Assembly: GCA_051881315.1 (NCBI GenBank)
Contig: JBJEPQ010000077.1
Span: 1 to 63,095, forward strand
Origin: CAG-488 sp051881315
GTDB taxonomy: Bacteria > Bacillota > Clostridia > Oscillospirales > Acutalibacteraceae
Reading direction: 5' to 3'
DNA: 63,095 nucleotides
Positions 32,588 to 40,767 of the stretch are shown one piece after another; position 1 is the first letter of the stretch; the number at the start of each line of letters is the position of its first letter. The notes beneath the pieces were generated by a model that was not told the origin of the DNA, made no database searches, and was given only the letters and a program-made list of their open reading frames with translations. The position numbers and the translations under genes were made by a program.

Positions 32588-32666
32588 GAACCGCTGTGTA
32601 CAAAACGGTACGCACGGTGGTGTGAGAAGTCGGCTACTCAACTAATGGGTAGCCGACTTCTCGATT
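32588..32666 (+). mobile_element. Group II intron 3'-end remnant (domains V and VI)
   Basis: GAACCGCTGTGTAC...GTACGCACGGTGG (32588-32620) folds as a domain V: ACCGC with GTGGT, a two-base CG bulge, then TGTGTAC with GTACGCA. GTGTGAGAAG leads into a 16-bp hairpin (32624-32639/32647-32662) ending CTTCTCGATT, like the domain VI and 3' end of Firmicutes group II introns. No reverse transcriptase and no domains I-III are in the surrounding 340 bases. The usual bulged branch-point A of domain VI is not visible, so it is probably a dead remnant. Confidence 0.6.
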
Positions 32667-32681
32667 GCAAATATTTAATTA

Positions 32682-33902
32682 TCAGTCATTCTTCTGCCAA
32701 TAGCCGTTGAGGAAGTCGCCGATATCACGCATCGCCTGTGCGATCTCGTCAGGCTCGGGAAGCATAACAATTCTGAAGTGATCCGGTTCATTCCAGTCAA
32801 AGCCCGAGCCGGGAACGATGAAGATGTGCTTCTCGTGAAGAAGATCGAAAGCAAATTTCTTATCGTTGGTGATGTTGAACTTCTTGACGTCGAGCTTCGG
32901 GAAAACATAGAATGCGCCGTGGTTCTTGACAACCGAAAGTCCGTCGATCTTGTCAATCTCACGGATAACAGCCTCTCTCTGCTCATAGAGTCTGCCGCCG
33001 GGAACAAGCATTGCCTGTGTGCTTGCGTTGTCCTCAAGAGCCGCAGGAATAACAAGCTGTGTAAGAGCGTTACCGCAAAGTCTCATTGCCGCGATCTGGA
33101 AGATACCCTCAACATAGTCGTCAGCCTTGCCCTTGTAGCCGCTGATGCACATCCAGCCGCATCTGAAGCCGCAGACGATGTGTGACTTGGAAAGACCGTT
33201 CATCGTGATAACCATTCTGTCGGGAGCGAGAGCGGCGGTAGAATAATGCTCAACACCGTCCATGACAAGTCTGTCATAGATTTCATCGGAGAAGATAAGA
33301 AGATCATTTTCACGGGCAACCTGAATGATGTCCTCAAGCACCTCTTTCGGATAAACTGCACCGGTCGGGTTGTTCGGGTTGATGATAACGATAGCCTTGG
33401 TCTTTGAGGTTACCTTGCTTCTCATATCGTCGATATCGGGATACCAGTTGTTTTCCTCGTTACATCTGTAGAAAACGGGCTGACCGCCTGCGATATAGGT
33501 CGAGTTTGACCAGAGCGAGTAGCTCGGAGAGGGCATAAGCACCTCGTCACCCTTGTTAAGCAGGGGAAGGAGAGCCATAAGAACAAGCTCACTGACGCCG
33601 TTTCCGATATATATATCGTCGGGGGTGATTCCCTGAACACCCTTGCCTTTGTGATAATTGCAGATAGCCTCACGGGCGTCGGGCATACCTTTAAGATCGC
33701 AGTATGCAACAGCTCTGTCGGCATTGTTGAGGAGCGCATTTCTTACGCTGTCAGGCATTCCGAAGCCGAAGGTAGCAGGGTTGCCGGTGTTGAGACGAAG
33801 CACCTTGATGCCTTCCTTGTTCATTCTCTGGCTTTCAAGATAAAGCGGACCTCTGATGTCGGAATGTACCGGCATTAAGTTTTCTGAACGTTTGATTTCC
33901 AT
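32682..33902 (-). CDS. alaA: PLP-dependent aminotransferase, AlaA-like
   Basis: 406 residues, fold type I. The N terminus DIRGPLYLESQRMNKEGIKVLRLNTGNPATFGF matches E. coli AlaA (glutamate-pyruvate aminotransferase). INPNNPTGAVY, FSDEIYDRLV and the PLP lysine in NGLSKSHIVCGFRCGWM are present, with the substrate Arg in DHFRIVMLPE. It probably converts pyruvate and glutamate to alanine and 2-oxoglutarate. Transcribed alone from the promoter at 33956-33984; GGAG lies 6 bases before ATG. Confidence 0.93.
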   Translation of the reverse strand: MEIKRSENLMPVHSDIRGPLYLESQRMNKEGIKVLRLNTGNPATFGFGMPDSVRNALLNNADRAVAYCDLKGMPDAREAICNYHKGKGVQGITPDDIYIGNGVSELVLMALLPLLNKGDEVLMPSPSYSLWSNSTYIAGGQPVFYRCNEENNWYPDIDDMRSKVTSKTKAIVIINPNNPTGAVYPKEVLEDIIQVARENDLLIFSDEIYDRLVMDGVEHYSTAALAPDRMVITMNGLSKSHIVCGFRCGWMCISGYKGKADDYVEGIFQIAAMRLCGNALTQLVIPAALEDNASTQAMLVPGGRLYEQREAVIREIDKIDGLSVVKNHGAFYVFPKLDVKKFNITNDKKFAFDLLHEKHIFIVPGSGFDWNEPDHFRIVMLPEPDEIAQAMRDIGDFLNGYWQKND

Positions 33903-33917
33903 AGCGAACTCCTATCC

Positions 33918-33939
33918 GCCGCAGTAACGGTAGTGCGGC
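33918..33939 (-). promoter_or_regulatory. Hairpin in the aminotransferase leader
   Basis: GCCGCA (33918-33923) pairs with TGCGGC (33934-33939), just before the ribosome site GGAG. It could affect translation or simply protect the mRNA end. Confidence 0.45.
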
Positions 33940-33955
33940 ATTTTTTATAAATATC

Positions 33956-33984
33956 AATATAACACAATTTAATGTATATTTCAA
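33956..33984 (-). promoter_or_regulatory. Promoter of the aminotransferase gene
   Basis: On the minus strand TTGAAA (33979-33984), 17-base spacer, TATATT (33956-33961). The rest of 33985-34100 is AT-rich with no gene. Confidence 0.65.
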
Positions 33985-34100
33985 GAATAAAAATTGATGT
34001 ATAATGAATAATATTGAAATTTAACAATAATATACGCTGAAAAATGTTGAAACGTGTATATTTTTACACCCTTTGAAAATTTCAGTATAATTTACAAAAA

Positions 34101-34124
34101 TGAGACTGCCGTTTGACAGTCTCA
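34101..34124 (-). terminator. Terminator of the sigma/anti-sigma operon
   Basis: TGAGACTG (34101-34108) pairs with CAGTCTCA (34117-34124); on the minus strand TTTTTGT follows. Confidence 0.85.
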
Positions 34125-34134
34125 AAAGCTTTGT

Positions 34135-35133
34135 TTATTTTGATTTCCTTTTCCTCTTTATGATGATAACCGCTATGGCAATAACAGCTGCCAAAACGAG
34201 AAGATACGGGCTTGCACCGAGGAGAAATACGGCAAGATTTCTGAAAAACTGACCGAGGTTATACAGGCTTTCCGAAAACTTTTCGCTGACCTCAGCTCCA
34301 AAGCCTTTGACGGTCTTGCTCTCTCTTTCAACCTGAACGACGGATATCGTGACTTCGGAATATGAGATCTGGGAATCGTACTGCTCTTTCTGAGATTTCA
34401 TCGCTTCAAGCTCGGATCTGACCTCGGAGAGCCTGTTCTGGACGGTTATGGTGTCCTGAACATTGTCGCACTTTTCGAGAATACCGAGCAGAGCTTTTTC
34501 CTCCGTCTCATACGCCTTTATCTTACTTTCGGTTTCGGTGTATGAGTCCGTAATGTCCGAGGTCACAACGCTTTTTTCGGTTATTGTTCCGTTTTCTCCG
34601 AGAAATACAAGAAATTCATCAAGCTTTTCCGGCGGAACATTCACGGTCGTTGAAATGCGCCTGTATTCGTTATAGTTGTTTTCTTCCAGTGAGGAAACGT
34701 AGCCGTTTGCCGATTTGACATTGTCGTTTATCTTTTTAATAAGCTCCTCGCTGTTTTTGGTTTCGATGTTGACAGAAGCGTGCTTGATTATTTTTCTTGA
34801 ATCCGAGGAAACATCGGTGTATGTCGTTAAGCCGGAAGACGCAACACCTGAGCCTGAATCGTCACTGCTACTTTCACTGTAACCTTTTTCGCCATTTTCG
34901 GAAACAGAATTTGAGATATTTGATCCGAGCATTTTCAAATCCGAATCGCCGATGGAAAGAATTGCGCCTCCAACCAAAACAACCGCAAGGCATGCGGCAA
35001 TAACCGTCATTATCCTCTTTTTCCTGTTTACGGATTTTTTTGGTTTATCAAAGGTCGATTGTGAAATTTTGTCTTTCAGCCCGTCGGATGCGTGAAGCTC
35101 TCCGACCTCTTTAATATAATCGTTTTTATTCAT
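34135..35133 (-). CDS. DUF4349 protein, probable anti-sigma factor
   Basis: 332 residues. A short cytoplasmic N terminus (about 1-40), transmembrane helix (about 42-62), Ser-rich stretch, then the DUF4349 extracellular domain (about 105-285: KIIKHASVNIETKNSEELIKKI, STTVNVPPEKLDEFL, a coiled coil around QNRLSEVRSELEAMKSQKEQ, SYSEVTISV), and a C-terminal transmembrane helix with a Lys/Arg tail. Its ATG overlaps the sigma gene by 8 bases and its ribosome site AGGAGG lies inside that gene. Pairing with an ECF sigma suggests it binds the sigma through the N-terminal cytoplasmic part. Confidence 0.88.
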   Translation of the reverse strand: MNKNDYIKEVGELHASDGLKDKISQSTFDKPKKSVNRKKRIMTVIAACLAVVLVGGAILSIGDSDLKMLGSNISNSVSENGEKGYSESSSDDSGSGVASSGLTTYTDVSSDSRKIIKHASVNIETKNSEELIKKINDNVKSANGYVSSLEENNYNEYRRISTTVNVPPEKLDEFLVFLGENGTITEKSVVTSDITDSYTETESKIKAYETEEKALLGILEKCDNVQDTITVQNRLSEVRSELEAMKSQKEQYDSQISYSEVTISVVQVERESKTVKGFGAEVSEKFSESLYNLGQFFRNLAVFLLGASPYLLVLAAVIAIAVIIIKRKRKSK

Positions 35134-35611
35134 CGTCAAAACCTCCTATCATTTCTTCCTTGAGTATGGCTCTGCCGCGGCTGAGCCATGAAAGCACGGT
35201 ATTAGGTTTGGCGTCAAGGATTTTTCCGATCTCCTTGGCGGAATATCCCTCGTAATAGTGAAGATATATCGTATTGCGATAATTCTCCGGAAGTGACTTG
35301 ACCGCTTCAAGTACGGAATCCTCTTTCTGAGCCGTGTTGCTGTCAACGGGGGCTTCGCATAACACAATACCGTTGCTCTTTCTCAGCTCATCCCTGCATT
35401 GATTTATTGTCACACGGATAAGCCACGCCTTGAGATGATCTTCACCCCGGAACACCTTGTCGCTCTCAAGAAGCTTTAAAAACACCTCCTGAGTAACGTC
35501 CTCAGCGTCGGACTGTCTCTGCGTGTTATGTACTGCAACACGGTAGACCGTGTCTGTAAACCGAGAAAAAGCATAGGGGAAAGCGTCCTTTCCCGAAGAG
35601 AAAAATACCAT
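35126..35611 (-). CDS. ECF-type RNA polymerase sigma factor
   Basis: 161 residues with region 2 (AFSRFTDTVYRVAVHNTQRQSDAEDVTQEVFLKLLE, LKAWLIRVTINQCRDELRK) and region 4 (LEAVKSLPENYRNTIYLHYYEGYSAKEIGKILDAKPNTVLSWLSRGRAILKEE). ATG at 35611 is chosen: the longer GTG reading at 35629 would place GGAGG inside the coding sequence. Cotranscribed with the membrane-bound DUF4349 partner, so it probably answers an envelope signal. Target promoters are unknown. Confidence 0.95.
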   Translation of the reverse strand: MVFFSSGKDAFPYAFSRFTDTVYRVAVHNTQRQSDAEDVTQEVFLKLLESDKVFRGEDHLKAWLIRVTINQCRDELRKSNGIVLCEAPVDSNTAQKEDSVLEAVKSLPENYRNTIYLHYYEGYSAKEIGKILDAKPNTVLSWLSRGRAILKEEMIGGFDDE

Positions 35612-35637
35612 GATATTGCCTCCTTTCACTTATAACA

Positions 35638-35651
35638 CGTTTGAAAACGTC
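35638..35651. promoter_or_regulatory. Inverted repeat upstream of the ECF sigma gene
   Basis: ACGTTT-GA-AAACGT, a 6-2-6 inverted repeat 26 bases upstream of the sigma start codon. On the minus strand TATAAG follows. It might be an autoregulated ECF promoter or an operator; neither can be decided here. Confidence 0.4.
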
Positions 35652-35675
35652 GAATTATTGCAAGCAAAAAATTTT

Positions 35676-36653
35676 TTATAAAAGATTCACCAGCTCTGCA
35701 ACGGTAAATCCGTCATAGAGCGAATTATCAAGGATATCGAGGTTGACAGGGGAGTATTCGACCTCTTTTGAATAGCTGTAAAGAATACGGACGCGGTCGT
35801 CAAAGCTGAGTTCGGGAAAGCTGTCGTAAATTCGCTTGGTAATAATGCAGGCAAAAATTCCGTATTTGACCTTTGTCAGCAAATCGAGATCGAAGCACGC
35901 CGTCATCATATAGCGCATAAGGTAATACTTGAAAAGACGGACAATATCCTCCGAATATTTTTCGCTGTTGCGGTAAACGGCTTTTTCGTCGGAGAGTGAA
36001 AGCAGAAAGCTTCTGCGCTCCTCGCTGATAAATTCCATTTTCTCAAGCACCTTTATGCAATCGGAAAACGGCACGGCGCTGTCATTGCCGAGCCAATCCA
36101 CACGGTCGATACTGCTTTGAAATTCGGCGGCAGAAAACAGGACGGAGGAAAGCTTTAGTTTAAGGTCATATTGTTTGTTTCCGAGAATGGAAAAAAATTC
36201 CTCACGCTTGTCGCTTAGAATGTTATATATTTTATCCTTGCTCTGAGCCGTAGAGTCGAGGCATACCTCGGTTTCGGGCGAAAGCAAGATTCTTGCCGCT
36301 TCGGGACATCCGAGACCGAGCCCTGTTTCACGGATATCGCCGTAATCGTCAAAGTATCTCGGAAAAAGACGGCAGGTTTCGCACAGGCAGTCCTCACCCT
36401 TTGCAAGCTGTATTCTGCAAAGCTTGTTTTCGTCAAGCAGGGGACAGCGCCCGTCAACGAGAGAGAAGATATATCCGTCCTCGTCCGTTGTCAGATGTTT
36501 ATCGAAAAACGGCTTGAGCGAGCCTGTTTCGTTCTTGTATTTCTCTGCGCTTTCACCGTCGATTTCAACATCCCAGCCTGCACAGCAGGTATCGGGACAA
36601 CGGTCGGCAACACATTTGAAAGCGTCAAAATATTTCGGTTTTACAACAATCAT
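35676..36653 (-). CDS. fliB: FliB-like lysine-N-methylase (Cys-rich, YkgJ-type cluster)
   Basis: 325 residues. The N-terminal half has the cysteine pattern of the FliB family: CVADRCPDTCCAGW, GRCPLLDENKLCRI, CLCETCRLFPR and GLGCPEAARILL, expected to hold an iron-sulfur cluster. In Salmonella FliB methylates lysines of flagellin. No flagellar genes are in the window, so either flagellin lies elsewhere or another surface protein is the target. The C-terminal helical part is poorly characterised. No clear promoter was found between it and the sigma gene downstream. Confidence 0.85.
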   Translation of the reverse strand: MIVVKPKYFDAFKCVADRCPDTCCAGWDVEIDGESAEKYKNETGSLKPFFDKHLTTDEDGYIFSLVDGRCPLLDENKLCRIQLAKGEDCLCETCRLFPRYFDDYGDIRETGLGLGCPEAARILLSPETEVCLDSTAQSKDKIYNILSDKREEFFSILGNKQYDLKLKLSSVLFSAAEFQSSIDRVDWLGNDSAVPFSDCIKVLEKMEFISEERRSFLLSLSDEKAVYRNSEKYSEDIVRLFKYYLMRYMMTACFDLDLLTKVKYGIFACIITKRIYDSFPELSFDDRVRILYSYSKEVEYSPVNLDILDNSLYDGFTVAELVNLL

Positions 36654-36817
36654 ATAAATAATCTTCCGTTTCAGGCACAGAGGATAAAAAATCCGCTGTA
36701 CATTTTTAATTTGTTAATAAAATTGTAACACCTTGCCTGCTTTTGTCAAGTATAATAATAACATAGTTTAGATTAGTCTATGTAATATTTGATTATACGA
36801 AAGCCGGGCTGTTACGA

Positions 36818-37267
36818 ATGAACAACTTTATGAAAAAGCTTTATAATTTCATGTACGGTAGGTACGGCGTTGATAAGCTCACCGTATTTCTGATTCTGCT
36901 CAATCTCCTGCTCAACGGAATAGGCTCGTTTATGCGAAACCGAATTGCCTATTTCATTTTCTATGTGCTGGCACTTGCGGTTTTCGGCTTTGCGGTGTAC
37001 CGTGTGCTGTCGAAGAATATCGAAAAACGCCGCCGTGAGGGCGAGTGGTTTGACGGACTTCTTGCAAGAACAAATTATACCGATAAAATCAGAAAAATGA
37101 GACGGTGGTTCAAGCGGCAGGGACTTAAATTCAAGTTCCGTAAAACGCACAGGTTCAGAGTTTGTCCGAACTGCGGCGAAAACCTGCGACTTTCCAAAAA
37201 GAGGGGCAAGCGTGACGTGACCTGTCCGATTTGCGGCAATAAATTTTCTGTTCACATATTATTCTGA
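36818..37267 (+). CDS. Membrane protein with C-terminal zinc ribbon, unknown function
   Basis: 149 residues: two transmembrane segments (about 20-70), a basic region (RKMRRWFKRQGLKFKFRKTH) and a zinc ribbon CPNCGENL...CPICGNKF at the end. The basic zinc ribbon would face the cytoplasm and might bind nucleic acid or membrane lipids. First gene of a four-gene operon with DUF5685, a J-domain protein and another membrane protein. The 164 bases upstream hold no other gene. Confidence 0.8.
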   Translation: MNNFMKKLYNFMYGRYGVDKLTVFLILLNLLLNGIGSFMRNRIAYFIFYVLALAVFGFAVYRVLSKNIEKRRREGEWFDGLLARTNYTDKIRKMRRWFKRQGLKFKFRKTHRFRVCPNCGENLRLSKKRGKRDVTCPICGNKFSVHILF

Positions 37268-37279
37268 GGAAGTGGAGTT

Positions 37280-38137
37280 TTGCTGGGGTATGTGAGGGCG
37301 TACAGGCCCGAAATGAAATTCAAGGACTATGACCTTTACAAGGGCGTTTACTGTTCGCTTTGCAAGGCGATCGGCAGAAGATACGGCTTGCTTGCAAGAC
37401 TGACGCTGTCATATGACTTTACTTTTCTTGCTATACTGCGGATGGCGGTCAGGGAGGATAAGGTGCATATGTGCCGTTCCCACTGTTCGTTTAATCCCTT
37501 GAAAAAATGTTACGACTGTTCGGGCGGAAGCTCGGATATAAACTACACCGCCGATGTGTCGATGATAACATTTTATTATAAAATCAAGGACAATATCGCA
37601 GACAGCAGATTTTTCAAAAAATTGCTTTGTAAAATGTTGATGCCATATGCAAATCATATATTTAAGAAGGCAAAAAAAAATAATCCCGTTATTGCCGAAA
37701 AGCTCGGCGATCTGATGAAAGAACAGGCTCTTGCCGAAAAAAACGGCGCAGGTCTTGACGAGGCGGCGGACGCAAGCGCAAAAATGCTTGCCGAAATGGT
37801 GTCCTCCGATATTGAGTGTTCGGATAACGAGGCTCTGAAAAGGCTCGGTTATTATCTCGGACGGTGGGTATATATCGCAGACGCCGCCGACGACTGCGAG
37901 GACGATTTAAAATCGGGCAGCTTCAATCCTTTGAAAAAGAGATATACTTCTCCCGATTTCAAGACCTATTGCGAGGAAATGCTGTCGCTGACGGTCGGCG
38001 AGGCAATAAATAATTTAAAAAAGCTGAAAATATACAGATTTTATGATATAATAAACAATATTCTGATTTACGGTACCGATTACACGGCAAAGAAAGTAAT
38101 TTATAAGGAGGTCGGCAGTTGTGAAAAATCCGTATGA
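37280..38137 (+). CDS. DUF5685 family protein
   Basis: 285 residues starting at TTG with GTGGAG 5 bases upstream. Conserved cysteines occur in GVYCSLCKAIGRRYG, CRSHCSFNPLKKCYDCSGG, and the second half has YIADAADDCEDDLKSGSFNPLKKRY, an Asp-rich motif on a helical fold reminiscent of isoprenoid synthases. The NPLKK motif occurs in both halves. Function unknown. It overlaps the J-domain gene by 17 bases. Confidence 0.85.
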   Translation: MLGYVRAYRPEMKFKDYDLYKGVYCSLCKAIGRRYGLLARLTLSYDFTFLAILRMAVREDKVHMCRSHCSFNPLKKCYDCSGGSSDINYTADVSMITFYYKIKDNIADSRFFKKLLCKMLMPYANHIFKKAKKNNPVIAEKLGDLMKEQALAEKNGAGLDEAADASAKMLAEMVSSDIECSDNEALKRLGYYLGRWVYIADAADDCEDDLKSGSFNPLKKRYTSPDFKTYCEEMLSLTVGEAINNLKKLKIYRFYDIINNILIYGTDYTAKKVIYKEVGSCEKSV

Positions 38138-38714
38138 AGTCCTCGGCGTTACATCGGCGGCGAGTATGGACGAGGTCAAAAGAGCATACCGTGACAAGGC
38201 TCGTCAGTACAGCGACGATCCTGCTAAGATGAATGAGCTTAACGCCGCTTACGATATGATTATCAACAATTTCAGCTCAAACCGCACCGACACCTCCTAT
38301 TCCGATAACAGATACGCTTCATCCTCCTCGGCAGGACAAACCTCCGAATTCGGAGATATAAGATCGAAGCTGAACAGCGGCAGAATCGACGATGCGGAAA
38401 CATTGCTCGACGGAATACCGTATCAGCGCAGAAATGCCGAATGGTACTACCTCAAGGGAACGATTCAGCATCGCAGAGGCTGGCTTGAAAGCGCAATGGA
38501 CAGCTTCGAGAAAGCAAAAAATATGGAGCCGGGCAATCCCGAATACGAGGCGGCTTTCAATCAGCTCAAGCGTGAGGCGAAGGGTGATTTCCGCAGGAGC
38601 AATCAGCAGGCCGACAATGACGGCTGCTGCAGTCCGTGCAATATTTGTTCTTCGCTGATGTGCGCCGACTGCTGCTGCGAATGTATGGGCGGCGATTTAA
38701 TAAGATGCTGTTGA
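38121..38714 (+). CDS. J-domain-like protein without HPD motif, Cys-rich tail
   Basis: 197 residues starting at GTG with AAGGAGG upstream. Residues 1-55 have the J-domain frame (NPYEVLGVTSAASMDEVKRAYRDKARQY...MNELNAAYDMI) but where HPD belongs the sequence is SDD, so DnaK stimulation in the usual way is not expected. After a Ser-rich linker comes a helical TPR-like region (GRIDDAETLLDGIPYQRRNAEWYYLKGTI) and a terminal cysteine cluster with CCSPCNICSS and CADCCCECMGG. Coupled to DUF5685 by overlap, so the two probably act together. Confidence 0.85.
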   Translation: MKNPYEVLGVTSAASMDEVKRAYRDKARQYSDDPAKMNELNAAYDMIINNFSSNRTDTSYSDNRYASSSSAGQTSEFGDIRSKLNSGRIDDAETLLDGIPYQRRNAEWYYLKGTIQHRRGWLESAMDSFEKAKNMEPGNPEYEAAFNQLKREAKGDFRRSNQQADNDGCCSPCNICSSLMCADCCCECMGGDLIRCC

Positions 38715-38724
38715 CGGTGATTAT

Positions 38725-39261
38725 ATGAAATATACGGTTAAAACCGCTTGGGGCGGAATGTGTATCGGACTTTCTGCGGCACTTATGATGCTTTCCTCGG
38801 TCGTTCCGTTCCTGACATATGCCATACCTGCTTTGGCGGCGCTCTTGGTTATGTTTATGCGAATAGAGTGCGGCTGGAAATGGGCACTCGGAGTTTATGC
38901 AGGAACTTCGGTCGTGTGTGCGCTTGTTGTGCCCGAAAAAGAAGCGGTCGCTATTTACATAGCTTTGCTGGGATATTATCCGCTGATAAAACTGCTTCTT
39001 GACAAGCTCCCGAAGGTTATCGGCTATGTTGTGAAAGGCGCTTTCTTTACGGGCGTAATTATTGCAACCTACTATATAATAATGCACGTTTTCGGCATTT
39101 CTACCGAGCTTTTGGAGGAAACTCAGGGCTTTATGATACCTCTGCTTGTCGTGCTCGGTCTGGCGGCATTCATAATGTACGATGTTGCTATCGAAAAGTT
39201 GGAGATAGCCTATTACCGAAAATGGCAGAAACAATTCAGAAAAGTATTTAAAAAACGCTGA
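38725..39261 (+). CDS. Integral membrane protein, unknown function
   Basis: 178 residues, about five hydrophobic segments with a basic C terminus (YYRKWQKQFRKVFKKR). The first segment starts WGGMCIGLSAALMMLSSVVPFLTYAIPALAALLVM, a layout similar to S components of ECF transporters or DUF2232-like proteins, but not enough to assign. Last gene of the operon starting at 36818; a terminator overlaps its end. Confidence 0.8.
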   Translation: MKYTVKTAWGGMCIGLSAALMMLSSVVPFLTYAIPALAALLVMFMRIECGWKWALGVYAGTSVVCALVVPEKEAVAIYIALLGYYPLIKLLLDKLPKVIGYVVKGAFFTGVIIATYYIIMHVFGISTELLEETQGFMIPLLVVLGLAAFIMYDVAIEKLEIAYYRKWQKQFRKVFKKR

Positions 39262-39285
39262 GCAATTTCGCTCGGCGTTTTTCAT
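39258..39285 (+). terminator. Terminator of the DUF5685 operon
   Basis: CGCTGAGC and GCTCGGCG pair (8 bp, one G-T) around AATTTC, followed by TTTTT. Confidence 0.85.
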
Positions 39286-39359
39286 ATCTGCCGACTTGTC
39301 CGCATAGTATTATTTCGTAAGCTCGGAGTTAAATAAGCTCGGAAAGGACCGGTCGGAGA

Positions 39360-40316
39360 ATGAGAAAATATTTTATACTGTGTTCGGTGCTTATGGCGGC
39401 AATGATTTTAATGCCGCTCACCGCAATGGAAAAACAGCACAAAACCGTATTGACTAACGCTGAACAGCCCGTGAATACGGACAGCGGTGTAATCAGCGTT
39501 ATGAAATCCGAGAACGGAAAGGTTGAAAAAACCGATGTCAAGGAATACACCGTCGGGGCTTTGGCGGCAGAGATGAGCATGGACAGCCATGAGGAGGCGC
39601 TGAAAGCTCAGGCGGTCGCCTGCTACACCTACGCTTTGTATTGCAGGGAGAATGCAGACAAGGATGAGCTGAACGGAGCGGACATCTCGGACGATTCAAA
39701 AACACATCAGGGATACATAAACAAGGACGAAAGAAAGAAAAAATGGGGAGACAAATTTGAGGAATACGAGGAAAAGGCGGAAAAAATCGTCAGTGAAGTG
39801 CTGGGAAAGCAAATGGTCTATGACGGCAAGCCGATTTTAGCGGCTTATCACGACCTTTGCAGCGGAAGAACCGAGAGCGCAGAGACTGTCTGGGGCGAGA
39901 ACATAGCTTATCTGCAATCGGTTACAAGCGACGGAGATAGGCTTTCGCCCGATTATGACAAAACGGTCACTCTGAGCGAAGAAAAATTCCGTGCCGCCGT
40001 TCAGCTCATTGACGGCATCGAGCTTTCCGAGGATCCCGAAGAATGGGTAGGCAAAACGGACAGGACGGACACGGGCTTCGTACGCTCCGTGGAGATCGGA
40101 GGAACAAAGGTGGGCGGAAACGATCTGAAAAAGGCATTGGAGCTTTCCAGCAGAAATTTTTCGATCACATATTCCGACGGTAAATTTACGGTCAAAACCG
40201 TCGGCAACGGTCACATGGTGGGTATGAGCCAGTACGGAGCGGACTATATGGCACGGCAAGGCTCAAATTGGCAGGAAATTCTGAAGCATTATTATACGGG
40301 AATAAAAATCGTATAA
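39360..40316 (+). CDS. spoIID: SpoIID-family lytic transglycosylase
   Basis: 318 residues with an N-terminal membrane anchor (about 5-22). The SpoIID/LytB domain shows VKEYTVGALAAEMSMDSHEEALKAQAVACYTYALY (with the conserved catalytic Glu in AAEM), GKQMVYDGKPILAAYHDLCSGRTESAETVWGE and the closing GNGHMVGMSQYGADYMARQGSNWQEILKHYYTG. SpoIID cleaves denuded glycan strands during engulfment, together with SpoIIM and SpoIIP, which are not in the window. No sigma-A promoter is evident, fitting mother-cell expression. Confidence 0.93.
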   Translation: MRKYFILCSVLMAAMILMPLTAMEKQHKTVLTNAEQPVNTDSGVISVMKSENGKVEKTDVKEYTVGALAAEMSMDSHEEALKAQAVACYTYALYCRENADKDELNGADISDDSKTHQGYINKDERKKKWGDKFEEYEEKAEKIVSEVLGKQMVYDGKPILAAYHDLCSGRTESAETVWGENIAYLQSVTSDGDRLSPDYDKTVTLSEEKFRAAVQLIDGIELSEDPEEWVGKTDRTDTGFVRSVEIGGTKVGGNDLKKALELSSRNFSITYSDGKFTVKTVGNGHMVGMSQYGADYMARQGSNWQEILKHYYTGIKIV

Positions 40317-40368
40317 TTTTTCAGGCAAAAAATATCATATCTTCCTTTAAAATAATTTGTAAAAACTA

Positions 40369-40396
40369 TTGCTTTTTTGTTAGAATATGTTACAAT
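40369..40396 (+). promoter_or_regulatory. Promoter of the ferredoxin gene
   Basis: TTGCTT (40369-40374), 16-base spacer, TACAAT (40391-40396). Confidence 0.6.
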
Positions 40397-40429
40397 AAAG
40401 TCAAATTAACCAACAAGGAGGTAACAACA

Positions 40430-40600
40430 ATGGCTTTTAAAATTACAGACGCTTGCATCGCTTGCGGTGCTTGTGCCGATGAGTGCCCGGTAGGCGCTAT
40501 TTCCGAAGGTGACGGCAAGTACGAAATTGATGCTGATGCTTGCATCGATTGCGGTTCTTGTGCCGGTGCTTGCCCGGTAGGAGCTCCCGTTGAGGACTGA
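40430..40600 (+). CDS. 2[4Fe-4S] clostridial-type ferredoxin
   Basis: 56 residues, with two CxxCxxCxxxCP motifs (CIACGACADECP and CIDCGSCAGACP) that each bind one cubane cluster; the two halves show internal duplication at protein and DNA level (GCTTGCATCG repeated). A low-potential electron carrier for hydrogenase, pyruvate:ferredoxin oxidoreductase or Rnf in anaerobes. AAGGAGG lies 7 bases before ATG. Monocistronic with its own promoter and terminator, which suits high expression. Confidence 0.97.
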   Translation: MAFKITDACIACGACADECPVGAISEGDGKYEIDADACIDCGSCAGACPVGAPVED

Positions 40601-40636
40601 TTACCCGACTCTCGGATAAACCAATAATAATAAAGA

Positions 40637-40672
40637 TCCCGTGTGTATCACCGTACGCACGGGGTTTTTTTC
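40637..40672 (+). terminator. Terminator of the ferredoxin gene
   Basis: CCCGTGTG pairs with CGCACGGG (one G-T) and the inner bases extend it, followed by GTTTTTTT. Confidence 0.9.
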
Positions 40673-40767
40673 TGTAAATTTGCAATATTATTTCTTTTTT
40701 GTTGACAAATATAAATACAGGTATTATAATTATAGAAATTCTAATTTTAGACTAAATGGAGGGCGTT

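Noticed and set aside
32598..32666. Hairpin at 32624-32662 as an ordinary terminator of the aminotransferase gene
   Set aside because: There is no T tract on the minus strand, and the adjoining sequence fits group II intron domains V/VI better.
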